The notes under the pieces are model-generated. The model saw only the letters and a list, made by a program, of their open reading frames with translations. It made no database searches and was not told where the DNA came from. From the NCBI RefSeq assembly GCF_013113835.1, contig NZ_VTYQ01000018.1:1-54372 (forward strand): 54,372 bases of DNA, written 5' to 3'. Below are positions 33,881 through 42,608 of this stretch, in pieces (the stretch's first letter is position 1; the number at the start of each line of letters is the position of its first letter). Source of the DNA: Vibrio sp. RE88. Lineage in GTDB: Bacteria; Pseudomonadota; Gammaproteobacteria; Enterobacterales; Vibrionaceae. The translations under genes and the position numbers were made by a program.

Positions 33881-34838
33881 TGTGCGCAACAAAAAATCGG
33901 CGAAAGGACGTCCGAAAAACCGTGTGAAGCGTGACAGTTTCTTTACCGTTCACTTCAAACAGGCCAGAGCGTCTTTTGCTGTGATGTGGTCTCGACCTCT
34001 GGGGAACATTCTGACACTGGCGGTGATTTCGATGGCATTAGCCATGCCAGCGGCGTTGTACCTTTTGGGTAAAAATCTTGCAGCGGCTTCAAGCGATGTA
34101 ACCAGTCCATCGAAAGTGAGTGGCTACATACAAGAACAAACGCCAGAAGCTCGCATTATGGTGTTGAAAGACCAACTGGAAAGTATGGAAGAAGTGGCCA
34201 AGGTTGAGTATATCTCGCCACAACAAGGTCTTGATGATCTGAGCCAGTACTCTGGATTTGACCATGCGATTTCTTTGCTGGATGACTACGCGCTACCCGG
34301 TGTGCTTATCGTCACGCCAAGCGTTGAAGATAAAACAAAGATCAAACAGTTGGCGGCAACATTAGCGGGTGAAGAAGAAGTGACGGATGTTCGCCTTGAC
34401 GAAGATTGGCTGACGCGTCTTGATGCGATCAAGAATCTGGTCGGGGGCATAGTGATCACCTTGTCTGTTTTGATGCTGGGTTCGGTATTTTTGATTGTCG
34501 GTAATACCCTGCGTTTCAATGTCCTTGCCAATAAAGAAGAAATTCAGACTATGAAGCTGATAGGGGCAACCAACAGCTTTATTCTCCGACCGTACCTGTA
34601 CTCAGGGATGTGGTTTGGTCTGTTGGGAGCACTTACTGCCTGGATCATGACGGCGATTATCACTGTGGTACTGAACAGCAGCGTAGAGCAATTGGCTCTG
34701 CTGTACGATAGTCGTTTCCGCCTGATTGGACTAAGCTGGGATGAAAGCTTGTTATTATTGATGCTCGGAACCTTCCTAGGGTGTCTGGCAGCGAAAGTTT
34801 CAGCGCAGCGTCATTTGAAAGAAATTGAACCTGTATAA
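33870..34838 (+). CDS. ftsX: FtsX, membrane subunit of FtsEX
   Basis: This 322-residue membrane protein has a basic cytoplasmic N-terminus (RNKKSAKGRPKNRVKR), a first helix near residues 50-70, and a periplasmic loop (about 75-190) that would bind EnvC. Three more helices follow (about 195-220, 245-270 and 290-310). The start lies inside ftsE and the stop is followed within 25 nt by a terminator. Confidence 0.95.
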   Translation: MAANVRNKKSAKGRPKNRVKRDSFFTVHFKQARASFAVMWSRPLGNILTLAVISMALAMPAALYLLGKNLAAASSDVTSPSKVSGYIQEQTPEARIMVLKDQLESMEEVAKVEYISPQQGLDDLSQYSGFDHAISLLDDYALPGVLIVTPSVEDKTKIKQLAATLAGEEEVTDVRLDEDWLTRLDAIKNLVGGIVITLSVLMLGSVFLIVGNTLRFNVLANKEEIQTMKLIGATNSFILRPYLYSGMWFGLLGALTAWIMTAIITVVLNSSVEQLALLYDSRFRLIGLSWDESLLLLMLGTFLGCLAAKVSAQRHLKEIEPV

Positions 34839-34860
34839 ATAGTTGTTGTCCTAATTATTT

Positions 34861-34890
34861 GAAAAAGTACACGCTACCGTGTACTTTTTT
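34861..34890 (+). terminator. Terminator of ftsYEX
   Basis: AAAAAGTACACG (34862-34873) and CGTGTACTTTTT (34878-34889) pair around a 4-nt loop and are followed by T residues. Confidence 0.9.
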
Positions 34891-35008
34891 ACTTGTATAG
34901 ACGAAAGGTTTATGCATAATAACTTTCCCCCGCTTGAATCTTGTTCATTTTAGGTTCAAGATTGATGGGCTAAAACCTACTCCAGATCAGAAATTGATGA
35001 GGAATTGA

Positions 35009-35866
35009 ATGACTAACCAAGCGTATCCAATGGCTGTAGTTACACAAGATAGCTTAGATAGCTATATCCGCACAGTGAACGGCTATCCAATGCTGACCGC
35101 TGAAGAGGAGCGTGGACTGGCTGAGCGACTACACTACAACGGCGAAATTGAAGCGGCAAAAGGCCTGATTCTTTCGCACCTTCGTTTTGTGGTGCACGTA
35201 GCTCGTGGTTACTCTGGCTATGGCTTGCCAATGGCAGACTTAGTACAGGAAGGCAACATCGGCCTGATGAAAGCAGTAAAACGCTTTAATCCGGAAGTCG
35301 GTGTGCGTTTGGTGTCATTTGCGGTGCACTGGATCAAAGCTGAAATTCACGAATACGTACTGCGTAACTGGCGTATTGTGAAAATTGCGACCACTAAGGC
35401 TCAGCGCAAATTGTTCTTCAACCTGCGTAAATCGAAGAAGCGCCTTGGCTGGTTTAACAACGGTGAAGTTGAAACTGTTGCTAGAGAGCTGGGTGTTGAG
35501 CCATCTGAAGTGCGTGAGATGGAATCTCGTCTTGCAGCTCAGGATGCGGCATTTGAAATGCAGAACGACGATGATGATTCTGGTGTTTCTTACACAGCGC
35601 CAATGCTGTACTTAGAAGATAAAGCCTCGGATGTTGCCGACAATGTCGAAGCGGCCAACTGGGAAGCGCACACGAACAACCGCTTAAGCTTAGCATTGTC
35701 GAGTCTGGATGAGCGTAGTCAGCATATTGTCCGTTCACGATGGCTTGAAGACAATAAGTCGACGTTACAGGAATTGGCGGAAACCTACAGTGTCTCTGCT
35801 GAACGTATTCGTCAGCTTGAAAAAAATGCCATGAAGAAGTTAAAGGCTGCCGTCGGCGACTTCTAA
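35009..35866 (+). CDS. rpoH: RNA polymerase heat-shock sigma factor (sigma-32)
   Basis: This 285-residue sigma-70 family factor has region 1.2 (SYIRTVNGYPMLTAEEE), the region 2 core with DLVQEGNIGLMKAVKRF and VSFAVHWIKAEIHEYVLRN, the sigma-32-specific RpoH box QRKLFFNLRKSKKR (about 132-145), and the C-terminal region 4 helix-turn-helix. It directs chaperone and protease genes. In E. coli its translation is controlled by mRNA folding around the start and by DnaK/FtsH; similar control is likely. The start has TGAGGAA upstream. It follows ftsX as in E. coli. Confidence 0.97.
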   Translation: MTNQAYPMAVVTQDSLDSYIRTVNGYPMLTAEEERGLAERLHYNGEIEAAKGLILSHLRFVVHVARGYSGYGLPMADLVQEGNIGLMKAVKRFNPEVGVRLVSFAVHWIKAEIHEYVLRNWRIVKIATTKAQRKLFFNLRKSKKRLGWFNNGEVETVARELGVEPSEVREMESRLAAQDAAFEMQNDDDDSGVSYTAPMLYLEDKASDVADNVEAANWEAHTNNRLSLALSSLDERSQHIVRSRWLEDNKSTLQELAETYSVSAERIRQLEKNAMKKLKAAVGDF

Positions 35867-35886
35867 TTCTCATCGCGATCGAATTT

Positions 35887-35917
35887 AAAAACCGAGATCA
35901 TTTGATCTCGGTTTTTT
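35887..35917 (+). terminator. Terminator of rpoH
   Basis: AAAAACCGAGATCA (35887-35900) and TGATCTCGGTTTTT (35903-35916) pair almost fully and end in T residues. It lies 20 nt after the rpoH stop. Confidence 0.9.
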
Positions 35918-35982
35918 CGTTTTATCGATCCAATAATACCCTGAGGCCTAGACTTTTCTGGATCGAATTTTGCCAAGCAGCC

Positions 35983-36199
35983 TGTGGGTAACTCTGTGGT
36001 AAATTTCTTCGCTATATGTCAGAAAGGCGGGTGAATAAAGGTATCAGAGGCATTTTTCTCATGGGGATACTTTTACTCTTACACACAAAAAAATAAGGAT
36101 CATCACTACATATTGTGGATCCAACTTCCTTTGGATACTTTATCAACGTAATCCACAAATTTATCCACAGATGGTGAAGAATTGATCGCAAGTGGATAA
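35983..36199. promoter_or_regulatory. Cluster of DnaA-box-like 9-mers between rpoH and glpE
   Basis: This gene-free gap holds one perfect DnaA box, TTATCCACA (36161-36169). Near matches are TAATCCACA (36149-36157), AGTGGATAA (36191-36199, reverse) and TGTGGGTAA (about 35983-35991, reverse). A further TGTGGAT lies at 36114-36120, and several GATC sites are mixed in. It could titrate DnaA or regulate glpE. The gap shows no other gene. Confidence 0.45.
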
Positions 36200-36281
36200 C
36201 CTTACTGCGCTGGTGTACTTGTTGACCACTGGATAGGTTACAATGACGCCCAACTCCCTATTCCTATTTAAGAGACAGTAA

Positions 36282-36608
36282 ATGGACCAGTTTCAACACA
36301 TTGATGTAGCAGGTGCACAGGCCTTACTTGAACAAGGTGACGCTCGTTTAGTCGACATTCGTGATCCACAATCTTTCGCCGTTGCTCATCCAGAAGCCGC
36401 CTTTCATCTGACGAACGACACTATTACTAAGTTTATGGATGAGGTGGAATTTGAACAGCCTGTACTGGTGATGTGTTACCACGGTATTAGTAGCCAAGGG
36501 GCGGCACAATATTTGGTTAACCAAGGCTTTGAGCAGGTGTATAGTGTTGATGGGGGCTTTGAAGCCTGGCAACGTGCTCAGTTGCCTGTTGAATCCAACC
36601 TGCCATAG
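36282..36608 (+). CDS. glpE: Thiosulfate sulfurtransferase GlpE (single-domain rhodanese)
   Basis: This 108-residue rhodanese transfers sulfur from thiosulfate to cyanide or thiols. The active-site loop is CYHGISSQG, with catalytic Cys near residue 65, as in E. coli GlpE. DIRDPQSF and DGGFEAWQ are family motifs. It is followed after 8 bp by glpG; glpR and glpD, which accompany them in E. coli, are not present here. Confidence 0.94.
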   Translation: MDQFQHIDVAGAQALLEQGDARLVDIRDPQSFAVAHPEAAFHLTNDTITKFMDEVEFEQPVLVMCYHGISSQGAAQYLVNQGFEQVYSVDGGFEAWQRAQLPVESNLP

Positions 36609-36616
36609 GAACCGCT

Positions 36617-37447
36617 ATGATAAGACTGATCTCGATTTCCAATCCGCGCATGGCGCAAGCGTTTATCGACTATATGGCATCACGTCGTATTGATATAAAG
36701 ATGATGCCGGAAGGAAGTGGTCAGTTTGCATTGTGGCTTGCCGATTCTCAGCATCAGATTGAAGCAGAAGCAGAGCTGCAACATTTTCTCGACAATCCCA
36801 GCGACGCTAAATACCAAGCTGCGTCATGGGACATGGCTGAAAGTCGAACCAGCCAGTTTAGTTATCAGTCTCCCAGTATGTTAGCAATGGTGAAGGCCAA
36901 AGCTGGTCCTGTAACGTTAGCTGTGATGTTGGTGTGCATCGTCATCTTTGCCTTGCAGCAGTTTGGTGCAGGCCAGGCGGTTTTCTCAGCCTTGCACTTT
37001 CCCGCGCTCGCCGGACAAGAGTGGCAGCTGTGGCGCTGGGTCAGTCATGCGGTTCTGCACTTCTCGGTCGTGCACATTGCGTTTAACTTGTTGTGGTGGT
37101 GGCAACTAGGGGGAGACATTGAGCAGCGATTGGGTGCGAAAAAACTCCTTCAGTTGTTTGTTGTGTCAGCGGCATTGTCAGGTGCAGGCCAATACTGGGT
37201 AGAAGGGGCCAACTTCGGTGGCTTATCTGGCGTAGTGTATGCGTTGGTCGGCTACTTATGGATGCTGGGATACAAAGCACCACAGCTTGGGCTCAATATG
37301 CCAAAACCTATCATAGGTTTTATGCTGGTCTGGCTCGTATTAGGGTTTGTTCAACCCTTTATGGCGATTGCCAACACGGCCCATCTAGTTGGTTTGATTT
37401 CTGGTGTCGTATTTGGCTTGGTGGATGCCAGTCGGGCAAAGAAATAA
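36617..37447 (+). CDS. glpG: GlpG, rhomboid intramembrane protease
   Basis: This 276-residue rhomboid has a cytoplasmic N-terminal domain (about 1-85) and six membrane helices. The catalytic dyad is Ser204 in GGLSGVVYAL and His256 in AHLVGLISG. The family motif HFSVVHIAFNLLWWW near residue 145 also matches. Rhomboids cut within membrane helices; natural substrates in vibrios are poorly known. It forms a two-gene unit with glpE and is followed by a bidirectional terminator. Confidence 0.95.
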   Translation: MIRLISISNPRMAQAFIDYMASRRIDIKMMPEGSGQFALWLADSQHQIEAEAELQHFLDNPSDAKYQAASWDMAESRTSQFSYQSPSMLAMVKAKAGPVTLAVMLVCIVIFALQQFGAGQAVFSALHFPALAGQEWQLWRWVSHAVLHFSVVHIAFNLLWWWQLGGDIEQRLGAKKLLQLFVVSAALSGAGQYWVEGANFGGLSGVVYALVGYLWMLGYKAPQLGLNMPKPIIGFMLVWLVLGFVQPFMAIANTAHLVGLISGVVFGLVDASRAKK

Positions 37448-37472
37448 AAAAAGCGGCGAAGCCGCTTTTTTG
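37446..37472 (+). terminator. Bidirectional terminator between glpG and the FliL-like gene
   Basis: AAAAAAGCGGC and GCCGCTTTTTT pair around loop GAA. It overlaps the glpG stop region and lies just before the end of the convergent FliL-like gene. Confidence 0.9.
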
Positions 37473-37482
37473 CAAAATGTGG

Positions 37483-37890
37483 TTACTGGTAGAGGTATTT
37501 GGTAAACAGCAAATCGGCAATGATCGTTCGGCCTGTTTCTGGCAGCAAAATAGAGTTCAGCTGCTCAACGAGGTTTTTGCGTAAATCTTCGCGGCCCGCT
37601 AAAGACGTGATCGTATCCGAGGATTGTTTACCCAGCAGCTCAATCACTGCATCGCGGATGAGGGGCTGATGCAATTCAATGATCGCCAGATCAGTCTCAT
37701 TCGCCACCATAATATCAATACGTACCTGAATGTAACCGAGCTGTTTGCCTTTGGTATAAAAATTTGTTGTCAGATCCGGCTCTAGGGTAAAGTAGGCCAA
37801 CTTAGGCTCGCCGCCTTCTTCGGCGATAGATGAGAGACTAACCAAGACGCTCAAAGCGACAAATATTTGGACTAAGTAACGTTTAATCAT
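37483..37890 (-). CDS. Orphan FliL-like exported protein
   Basis: This 135-residue protein has a signal-like hydrophobic start (about 5-23) and a C-terminal domain resembling the periplasmic SPFH-like domain of FliL. Matching segments are YFTLEPDLTTNF, GYIQVRIDIMV and a helix with HQPLIRDAVIELLG. FliL proper sits in the flagellar basal body and affects motor torque, but no flagellar genes are nearby, so this is a paralogue of unknown role. It is divergent from ubiC. Confidence 0.8.
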   Translation of the reverse strand: MIKRYLVQIFVALSVLVSLSSIAEEGGEPKLAYFTLEPDLTTNFYTKGKQLGYIQVRIDIMVANETDLAIIELHQPLIRDAVIELLGKQSSDTITSLAGREDLRKNLVEQLNSILLPETGRTIIADLLFTKYLYQ

Positions 37891-38055
37891 ATTTCTGTCT
37901 TTTCTTTCTTCTAATCACGATACTCGAATCGTCTGAGTCTTGTTACAATAGAGCATCTATTTGTAATAATTATGCGTTAAGCACTCGATGGGGTGGTTAA
38001 CAACTAAGATCGAAGTTTTATTGTACGACGATAAAGCTACTTATTGAATACTAGT

Positions 38056-38595
38056 ATGAATCAATTTACTTCGCTTTATTTATCTGCTCTTCGCCAAGTA
38101 GAATGGCAAGATCCTGATAAGTTTAGCTTTCCTACACAAAATGCAAAAAATTGGTTGTTGGAACAGGGCTCATTGTCACGTTTATTAGAAGCTCACTGCC
38201 AGACATTAAGTGTAGACTTGTTGCATAACAAAGTGGTTAAAGCAGAGAAGCTCAATGCACAGGAAATTGAGCTGTTAGCACAAGAAGAGTGCTTACTGCG
38301 CAAAGTTGTCTTGAAAGGAGATGGTAATGCTTGGGTCCTAGGCAGAACCTTGATCCCGCAATCCTCTATGGATGGGCAGCAATTCGATTTGACGCGTCAA
38401 GGCGAAATCCCACTTGGTTTGACGGTATTTAACGCTGAGAACGTTAAACGCGATGCGCTGCAAGTGGGTTGGGCTGAAACGCCAGACGGCCAGTTCCTTG
38501 CTCGTCGTTCTCGTTTATGGATGAATCACAAACCTATGCTGGTGGCAGAGCTGTTTTTGCCAACCGCACCGATGTACTCGAAGGAGAGCGTGTAG
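38056..38595 (+). CDS. ubiC: Chorismate pyruvate-lyase
   Basis: This 179-residue enzyme converts chorismate to 4-hydroxybenzoate plus pyruvate, the first committed step of ubiquinone synthesis. Matching features are the WLLEQGSLSRLLE region, LRKVVLKGDG with the conserved Arg and the C-terminal RRSRLWMNHKPMLVAELFLP with substrate-binding Arg and Glu. ATG at 38056 is preferred over an in-frame TTG 12 bp upstream. The stop codon directly abuts the ubiA start. Confidence 0.94.
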   Translation: MNQFTSLYLSALRQVEWQDPDKFSFPTQNAKNWLLEQGSLSRLLEAHCQTLSVDLLHNKVVKAEKLNAQEIELLAQEECLLRKVVLKGDGNAWVLGRTLIPQSSMDGQQFDLTRQGEIPLGLTVFNAENVKRDALQVGWAETPDGQFLARRSRLWMNHKPMLVAELFLPTAPMYSKESV

Positions 38596-39450
38596 ATGAC
38601 TGCGGCAAAAGCTCAGGCTTATTGGCAATTAATGCGCATGGATAAGCCGATTGGTACCTTGCTTTTGTTATGGCCGACTTTGTGGGCTCTGATCATTGCA
38701 GCGCAAGGCGTGCCTGATCCGACGGTTTTAGTCGTGTTTATTCTAGGTGTGGTGTTTATGCGCTCTGCAGGCTGCGTGATCAATGATTTCGCAGACCGTA
38801 AAGTCGATGGTCATGTCAAGCGCACCAGTCAACGTCCTTTGCCTTCTGGAAGAGTGACGTCCAAAGAAGCGATTGGACTGTTTATTGTCTTATCTGTCGC
38901 GTCTTTCCTGCTGGTTCTGACCATGAATCCATTGACCATCAAACTCTCTTTTGCCGGCCTGTTCCTCGCTTTTATCTACCCATTCATGAAGCGATACACC
39001 CATTTACCGCAACTATTCCTTGGATTAGCGTTTAGTTGGTCGATTCCAATGGCTTGGGCCGCTCAGGCTAATGAATTGCCTGCGATGGTGTGGTTTATCT
39101 TTGCCATCAACGCACTTTGGACGATTGCTTACGATACTCAGTATGCTATGGTGGATCGCGATGACGACCTCAAAATTGGCATCAAGTCGACAGCCATTCT
39201 GTTTGGCCGCTTCGACAAGATGATTATTGGGGCGTTGCAGTTAGTGACGATAGTGATGCTTATTGCTGTTGGGCATTGGTATGAGTTAGGCGCCAGCTAT
39301 TATTGGAGTCTGCTAATCGCGGGTGCGCTGTTTGTTTTTCAGCATCAGTTGATTCGTCATCGAGAGCGAGATTTGTGTTTCCGCGCTTTCCTTAATAACA
39401 ACTATGTCGGGATGGTGATCGCCGCTGGATTTTTGATTGCGTTCTGGTAA
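38596..39450 (+). CDS. ubiA: 4-hydroxybenzoate octaprenyltransferase
   Basis: This 284-residue membrane prenyltransferase attaches the isoprenoid tail to 4-hydroxybenzoate. The two Asp-rich motifs are NDFADRKVDGH (about residue 70) and DTQYAMVDRDDD (about residue 190), in a protein of about nine helices. It starts immediately after ubiC (no gap) with AAGGAGAG inside the ubiC end, and a terminator follows. Confidence 0.96.
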   Translation: MTAAKAQAYWQLMRMDKPIGTLLLLWPTLWALIIAAQGVPDPTVLVVFILGVVFMRSAGCVINDFADRKVDGHVKRTSQRPLPSGRVTSKEAIGLFIVLSVASFLLVLTMNPLTIKLSFAGLFLAFIYPFMKRYTHLPQLFLGLAFSWSIPMAWAAQANELPAMVWFIFAINALWTIAYDTQYAMVDRDDDLKIGIKSTAILFGRFDKMIIGALQLVTIVMLIAVGHWYELGASYYWSLLIAGALFVFQHQLIRHRERDLCFRAFLNNNYVGMVIAAGFLIAFW

Positions 39451-39465
39451 GCATTTGAAAAAATA

Positions 39466-39495
39466 AAAAAGGGCATCCAATCGGATGCCCTTTTT
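39466..39495 (+). terminator. Bidirectional terminator between ubiA and plsB
   Basis: AAAAAGGGCATCC (39466-39478) and GGATGCCCTTTTT (39483-39495) form a 13-bp stem with a 4-nt loop. It can end ubiCA (plus) and plsB (minus). Confidence 0.92.
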
Positions 39496-39511
39496 GTATC
39501 TTGGCTGTCGA

Positions 39512-41944
39512 TTACGCTTCGCCGACCTGACAGATACTTTCTTTAATCGTCAGGCGCACTTCTGGGTAAAGCATAGAGTAAAGCAACTCAGCCAGAATCT
39601 GACTTTTCTCTTTATCGCAGTTACCGTCTTTGTCTAAGTACGCTTGTTGCTGCAGCGTGGTAAACATAGCGGAGAAAACCCCTTTGTCGAAGAACTCCGG
39701 TGCATTAATGCCGTGCAGTCGACCCAAACGCTGAGCAATGTCTTGGCTCTTCTGCTCAAGATCGGCTTTGCCCAATTCCGGATTCGCGGTTAGCAGGTTG
39801 AGTGCGATCGAGTAACGCTGCAGGGTTTCCGTAATGGTGCGACCAAGCAACATCAAGACCTGGGTATTGGCCTGCTTGAGTGCCACATTCTGCTCTGTGT
39901 CGATAGCAACCAGACCAAGACGGGCGATCTCCTCAATGTAGGCTTCAGTGACATCACCGAGCTGCTCCTCTTCAATGCTCAGGAACAATTCCTGTTTCAG
40001 GAATGGATACACCAAAGCCACATTGGCTTTGATTTGCTCCAAGCTTAGCTGCTGATGACGGATCAACATCTGAGCAATCAAGGATGGAATCGCGAACAGG
40101 TGAATGATGTTATTGCGGTAGTAGGTCATTAGGATCGACTGATTGCGATCCAGTGACACGATCTCGCCCATGGTGTCAGACTCGATAACAAACTTGTCCA
40201 GCGACTCTGCGTGTTTGACCAAGGCTTCCGCATCTTCATCCGGAACCGTGAAAGTAGACGAATAAGGTACGTTCTTAAGTAGCGACAGATAACATTCGAT
40301 TTGTTTGACTAGGCTGTCACGAGACAGTGCACGTTGACGTGAAGCAAGCAGCGCAGTAGCACACAATGTCAGTGCGTTGGTCGCAGCCGCATCGTTAATG
40401 TGCGTCATCATTTTAGTCGCCAAGTCGTTAACCACTGGGTTGAGCCACTGCGGTTTGGTGCTTCCCATAGGGTCAATATCTTGTGTCCACTCAGGCGCGT
40501 TTTCATTCAGGTACTGGTTGAGTGGAATCGGCTCGCCAAAGTTCACGTAGCCTTGACCAAAATTGCGCAGTTTGCGAATTGTACGTAGCACTAGACCAGC
40601 GTTTTCTTTCTCTTTACGTTTGCCGCGAAGTTCTTTGGCATATGTGCTCACTTCCATGACGTGTTCATAGCCAATGTAGACAGGCACCAGAGTGACTGGT
40701 CGGTTGAGGCCGCGCAGCATCGCCTGAATGGTCATCGCCAACATGCCTGTTTTGGCCTGAAGCAGTCGGCCCGTGCGCGAACGTCCACCTTCACTGAAGT
40801 ATTCAACTGAATAGCCTTTGGTGAACAGTTCCGCCAGATATTCGCGGAAAATAGTGGAATAAAGTTTATTCCCCTTAAAGCTACGACGAATAAAGAACGC
40901 GCCTCCGCGACGGAATAGTGGCCCCGCCGGGAAAAAGTTGAGGTTAATGCCTGCAGCGATATGTGGCGGTACCATGCCTTCGTGGAACAATACGTAAGAC
41001 AGAAGTAGGTAATCCATGTGGCTACGGTGACAAGGCACATAGACGATCTCATGCCCATCTTGCGCCAGTTTACGTACCGTGGACGCATTATTGATATTCA
41101 GACCCTGATAAATGCGGTTCCACAGCCAGCTCAACAGTCGGTCGCCGTTTTTCACCAAGGAGTATGAAAAGTCGGCCGCAATCTCATCCATGATATCTTG
41201 CGCTTCTTTGCGCGCTTTCTCGAGTGAGATATTTTTGGCTTTTGCTTCGTCTGCAATCGCTTTTTCAATCGCTTTGGACTTCATCAAGCGATTAAATAGC
41301 GCCTGACGGTTAGGCAGGTTTGGTCCAGATGCCGCTAGTTTCTGACGAGAAAAATGGATTCGAGCAACGCGAGCCAGCTTGTGGGCGATGGAAGCATCGG
41401 TGCCGTGAGAATCGGCCATGTAACGCAGAGATACGACAGGGCTAATCCGCACCAGACAATCACGGCCTGATTTAAGTACCGCCATCGCTTTTTCAGGGCC
41501 ATTGAGCGCCTGAAGATAAGGCGTTTGCTGGGATTCTTTGCCTGGCTTACGGCCCCAAAGGACCGTAGCCGGAATCACTTGGACATCCAGTTCACTGTCA
41601 AATTTATGCAGCTCAAGCAGCTCAGAAAATAGAGCGACGGACTCACTAGGGACATCCTGATCATTGCTCATCACGGTTTGACGTGAAGAAATAAATACAT
41701 AACGTTTGAATGACTTGCCGTTGATCTCAACTGGCTCAAACGGATCAGGCAAACCAAGGCGCACGACCTGTGTTTGGAGTGTGACTAAATCAACGCTCGA
41801 ACGATAAGGTAGGGCATAAATGATGGGTTTGGCTGCATCGATGTTATGATCTTCAATAGGATTTGAAGGAATCGCGGTTCCTTTTACCATCACTGACAAG
41901 GGCAGTTTTAGTAATGAACTCGATAATGATTGTCCGGAAGACAT
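39512..41944 (-). CDS. plsB: Glycerol-3-phosphate acyltransferase
   Basis: This 810-residue enzyme starts phospholipid synthesis by acylating glycerol-3-phosphate at the inner membrane. Its catalytic H-x4-D motif is CHRSHMDYLLL near residue 300. FSEGGRSRTGRL and the VPVYIGYEH strand form the substrate site. The start MSSGQSLSSSLL at 41944 matches vibrio PlsB; the frame is open 48 bp further upstream. It is divergent from dgkA, as in E. coli, so lipid synthesis and diacylglycerol recycling share one intergenic control region. Confidence 0.95.
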   Translation of the reverse strand: MSSGQSLSSSLLKLPLSVMVKGTAIPSNPIEDHNIDAAKPIIYALPYRSSVDLVTLQTQVVRLGLPDPFEPVEINGKSFKRYVFISSRQTVMSNDQDVPSESVALFSELLELHKFDSELDVQVIPATVLWGRKPGKESQQTPYLQALNGPEKAMAVLKSGRDCLVRISPVVSLRYMADSHGTDASIAHKLARVARIHFSRQKLAASGPNLPNRQALFNRLMKSKAIEKAIADEAKAKNISLEKARKEAQDIMDEIAADFSYSLVKNGDRLLSWLWNRIYQGLNINNASTVRKLAQDGHEIVYVPCHRSHMDYLLLSYVLFHEGMVPPHIAAGINLNFFPAGPLFRRGGAFFIRRSFKGNKLYSTIFREYLAELFTKGYSVEYFSEGGRSRTGRLLQAKTGMLAMTIQAMLRGLNRPVTLVPVYIGYEHVMEVSTYAKELRGKRKEKENAGLVLRTIRKLRNFGQGYVNFGEPIPLNQYLNENAPEWTQDIDPMGSTKPQWLNPVVNDLATKMMTHINDAAATNALTLCATALLASRQRALSRDSLVKQIECYLSLLKNVPYSSTFTVPDEDAEALVKHAESLDKFVIESDTMGEIVSLDRNQSILMTYYRNNIIHLFAIPSLIAQMLIRHQQLSLEQIKANVALVYPFLKQELFLSIEEEQLGDVTEAYIEEIARLGLVAIDTEQNVALKQANTQVLMLLGRTITETLQRYSIALNLLTANPELGKADLEQKSQDIAQRLGRLHGINAPEFFDKGVFSAMFTTLQQQAYLDKDGNCDKEKSQILAELLYSMLYPEVRLTIKESICQVGEA

Positions 41945-42147
41945 AAGGTTCTTGGCCTCAAAAAACAGATAAATCGCATAAGCATTTTCCATTTCCTTTA
42001 TTGTAGAAATGGAAAAGCGCTAAAGCTGATATTTTTAAGGCTGCAAGGATATCAGAAACTGGTCGAACCTTTTACTGGTAATTGGGCGTAAAAGCATCAA
42101 TTTAGCCAAAATCAAATCATCTATTTAATTATTCAAGAGAAAAGTCT

Positions 42148-42510
42148 GTGCCGCAAAAATCACTTCATGGATTCAAACGTATAAGAAATGCAACCCGTTA
42201 CTCATGCCAAGGCCTCAAAGCGGCGTTTAAAAATGAACCCGCATTCAGAGAAGAAATTTTCCTCGCAGCGATCATGATTCCAACTGCACTATTGCTTGAT
42301 GTTAGCCAGCTAGAACGCATCTTACTGATTGCCACTGTGGTGCTGGTATTGATTGCTGAACTGCTTAACAGTGCTATTGAAGCCGTTGTTGATCGTATTG
42401 GTGAAGAGCAGCATGAGCTGGCCGGTAGGGCGAAAGATATTGGATCAGCGGCTGTCATGATCACCATGCTACTGACAGGTTACGTGTGGTTAGAAGTATT
42501 GTTTTTGTAG
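42148..42510 (+). CDS. dgkA: Diacylglycerol kinase
   Basis: This 120-residue three-helix membrane kinase phosphorylates diacylglycerol made during periplasmic glucan or LPS modification. The active-site signature AELLNSAIEAVVDR (about 70-83) is intact, with the N-terminal ATRYSCQGLKAAFKNEPAFREE segment. The start is GTG at 42148 with AAGAGA upstream. It is followed after 98 bp by lexA with its own SOS promoter. Confidence 0.95.
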   Translation: MPQKSLHGFKRIRNATRYSCQGLKAAFKNEPAFREEIFLAAIMIPTALLLDVSQLERILLIATVVLVLIAELLNSAIEAVVDRIGEEQHELAGRAKDIGSAAVMITMLLTGYVWLEVLFL

Positions 42511-42565
42511 TCAAAAGTTTAACTCTATCAAAAAACCAGCAATTGGCTTTTCATTTAAACAATTA

Positions 42566-42581
42566 CTGGATATACTCACAG
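42566..42581 (+). promoter_or_regulatory. LexA (SOS) box 1 upstream of lexA
   Basis: CTGGATATACTCACAG fits CTG-N10-CAG, with 7 of 8 end bases matching CTGT-N8-ACAG. It lies 28 bp upstream of the dgkA-distal lexA start region and 20 bp from box 2. Two tandem boxes give tight autoregulation, as at E. coli lexA. Confidence 0.88.
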
Positions 42582-42585
42582 TTAA

Positions 42586-42601
42586 CTGTATAAAAAGACA
42601 G
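42586..42601 (+). promoter_or_regulatory. LexA (SOS) box 2 upstream of lexA
   Basis: CTGTATAAAAAGACAG is a perfect CTGT-N8-ACAG operator, 8 bp before the lexA ATG at 42609. A palindrome ACAGTTAACTGT (42578-42589) bridges boxes 1 and 2. Confidence 0.95.
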
Positions 42602-42608
42602 GTGACTT

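Noticed and set aside
35983..36199. crtS-like trigger site for the second Vibrio chromosome
   Set aside because: As I recall, crtS maps to a different locus, and the DnaA-box pattern here does not by itself match it.
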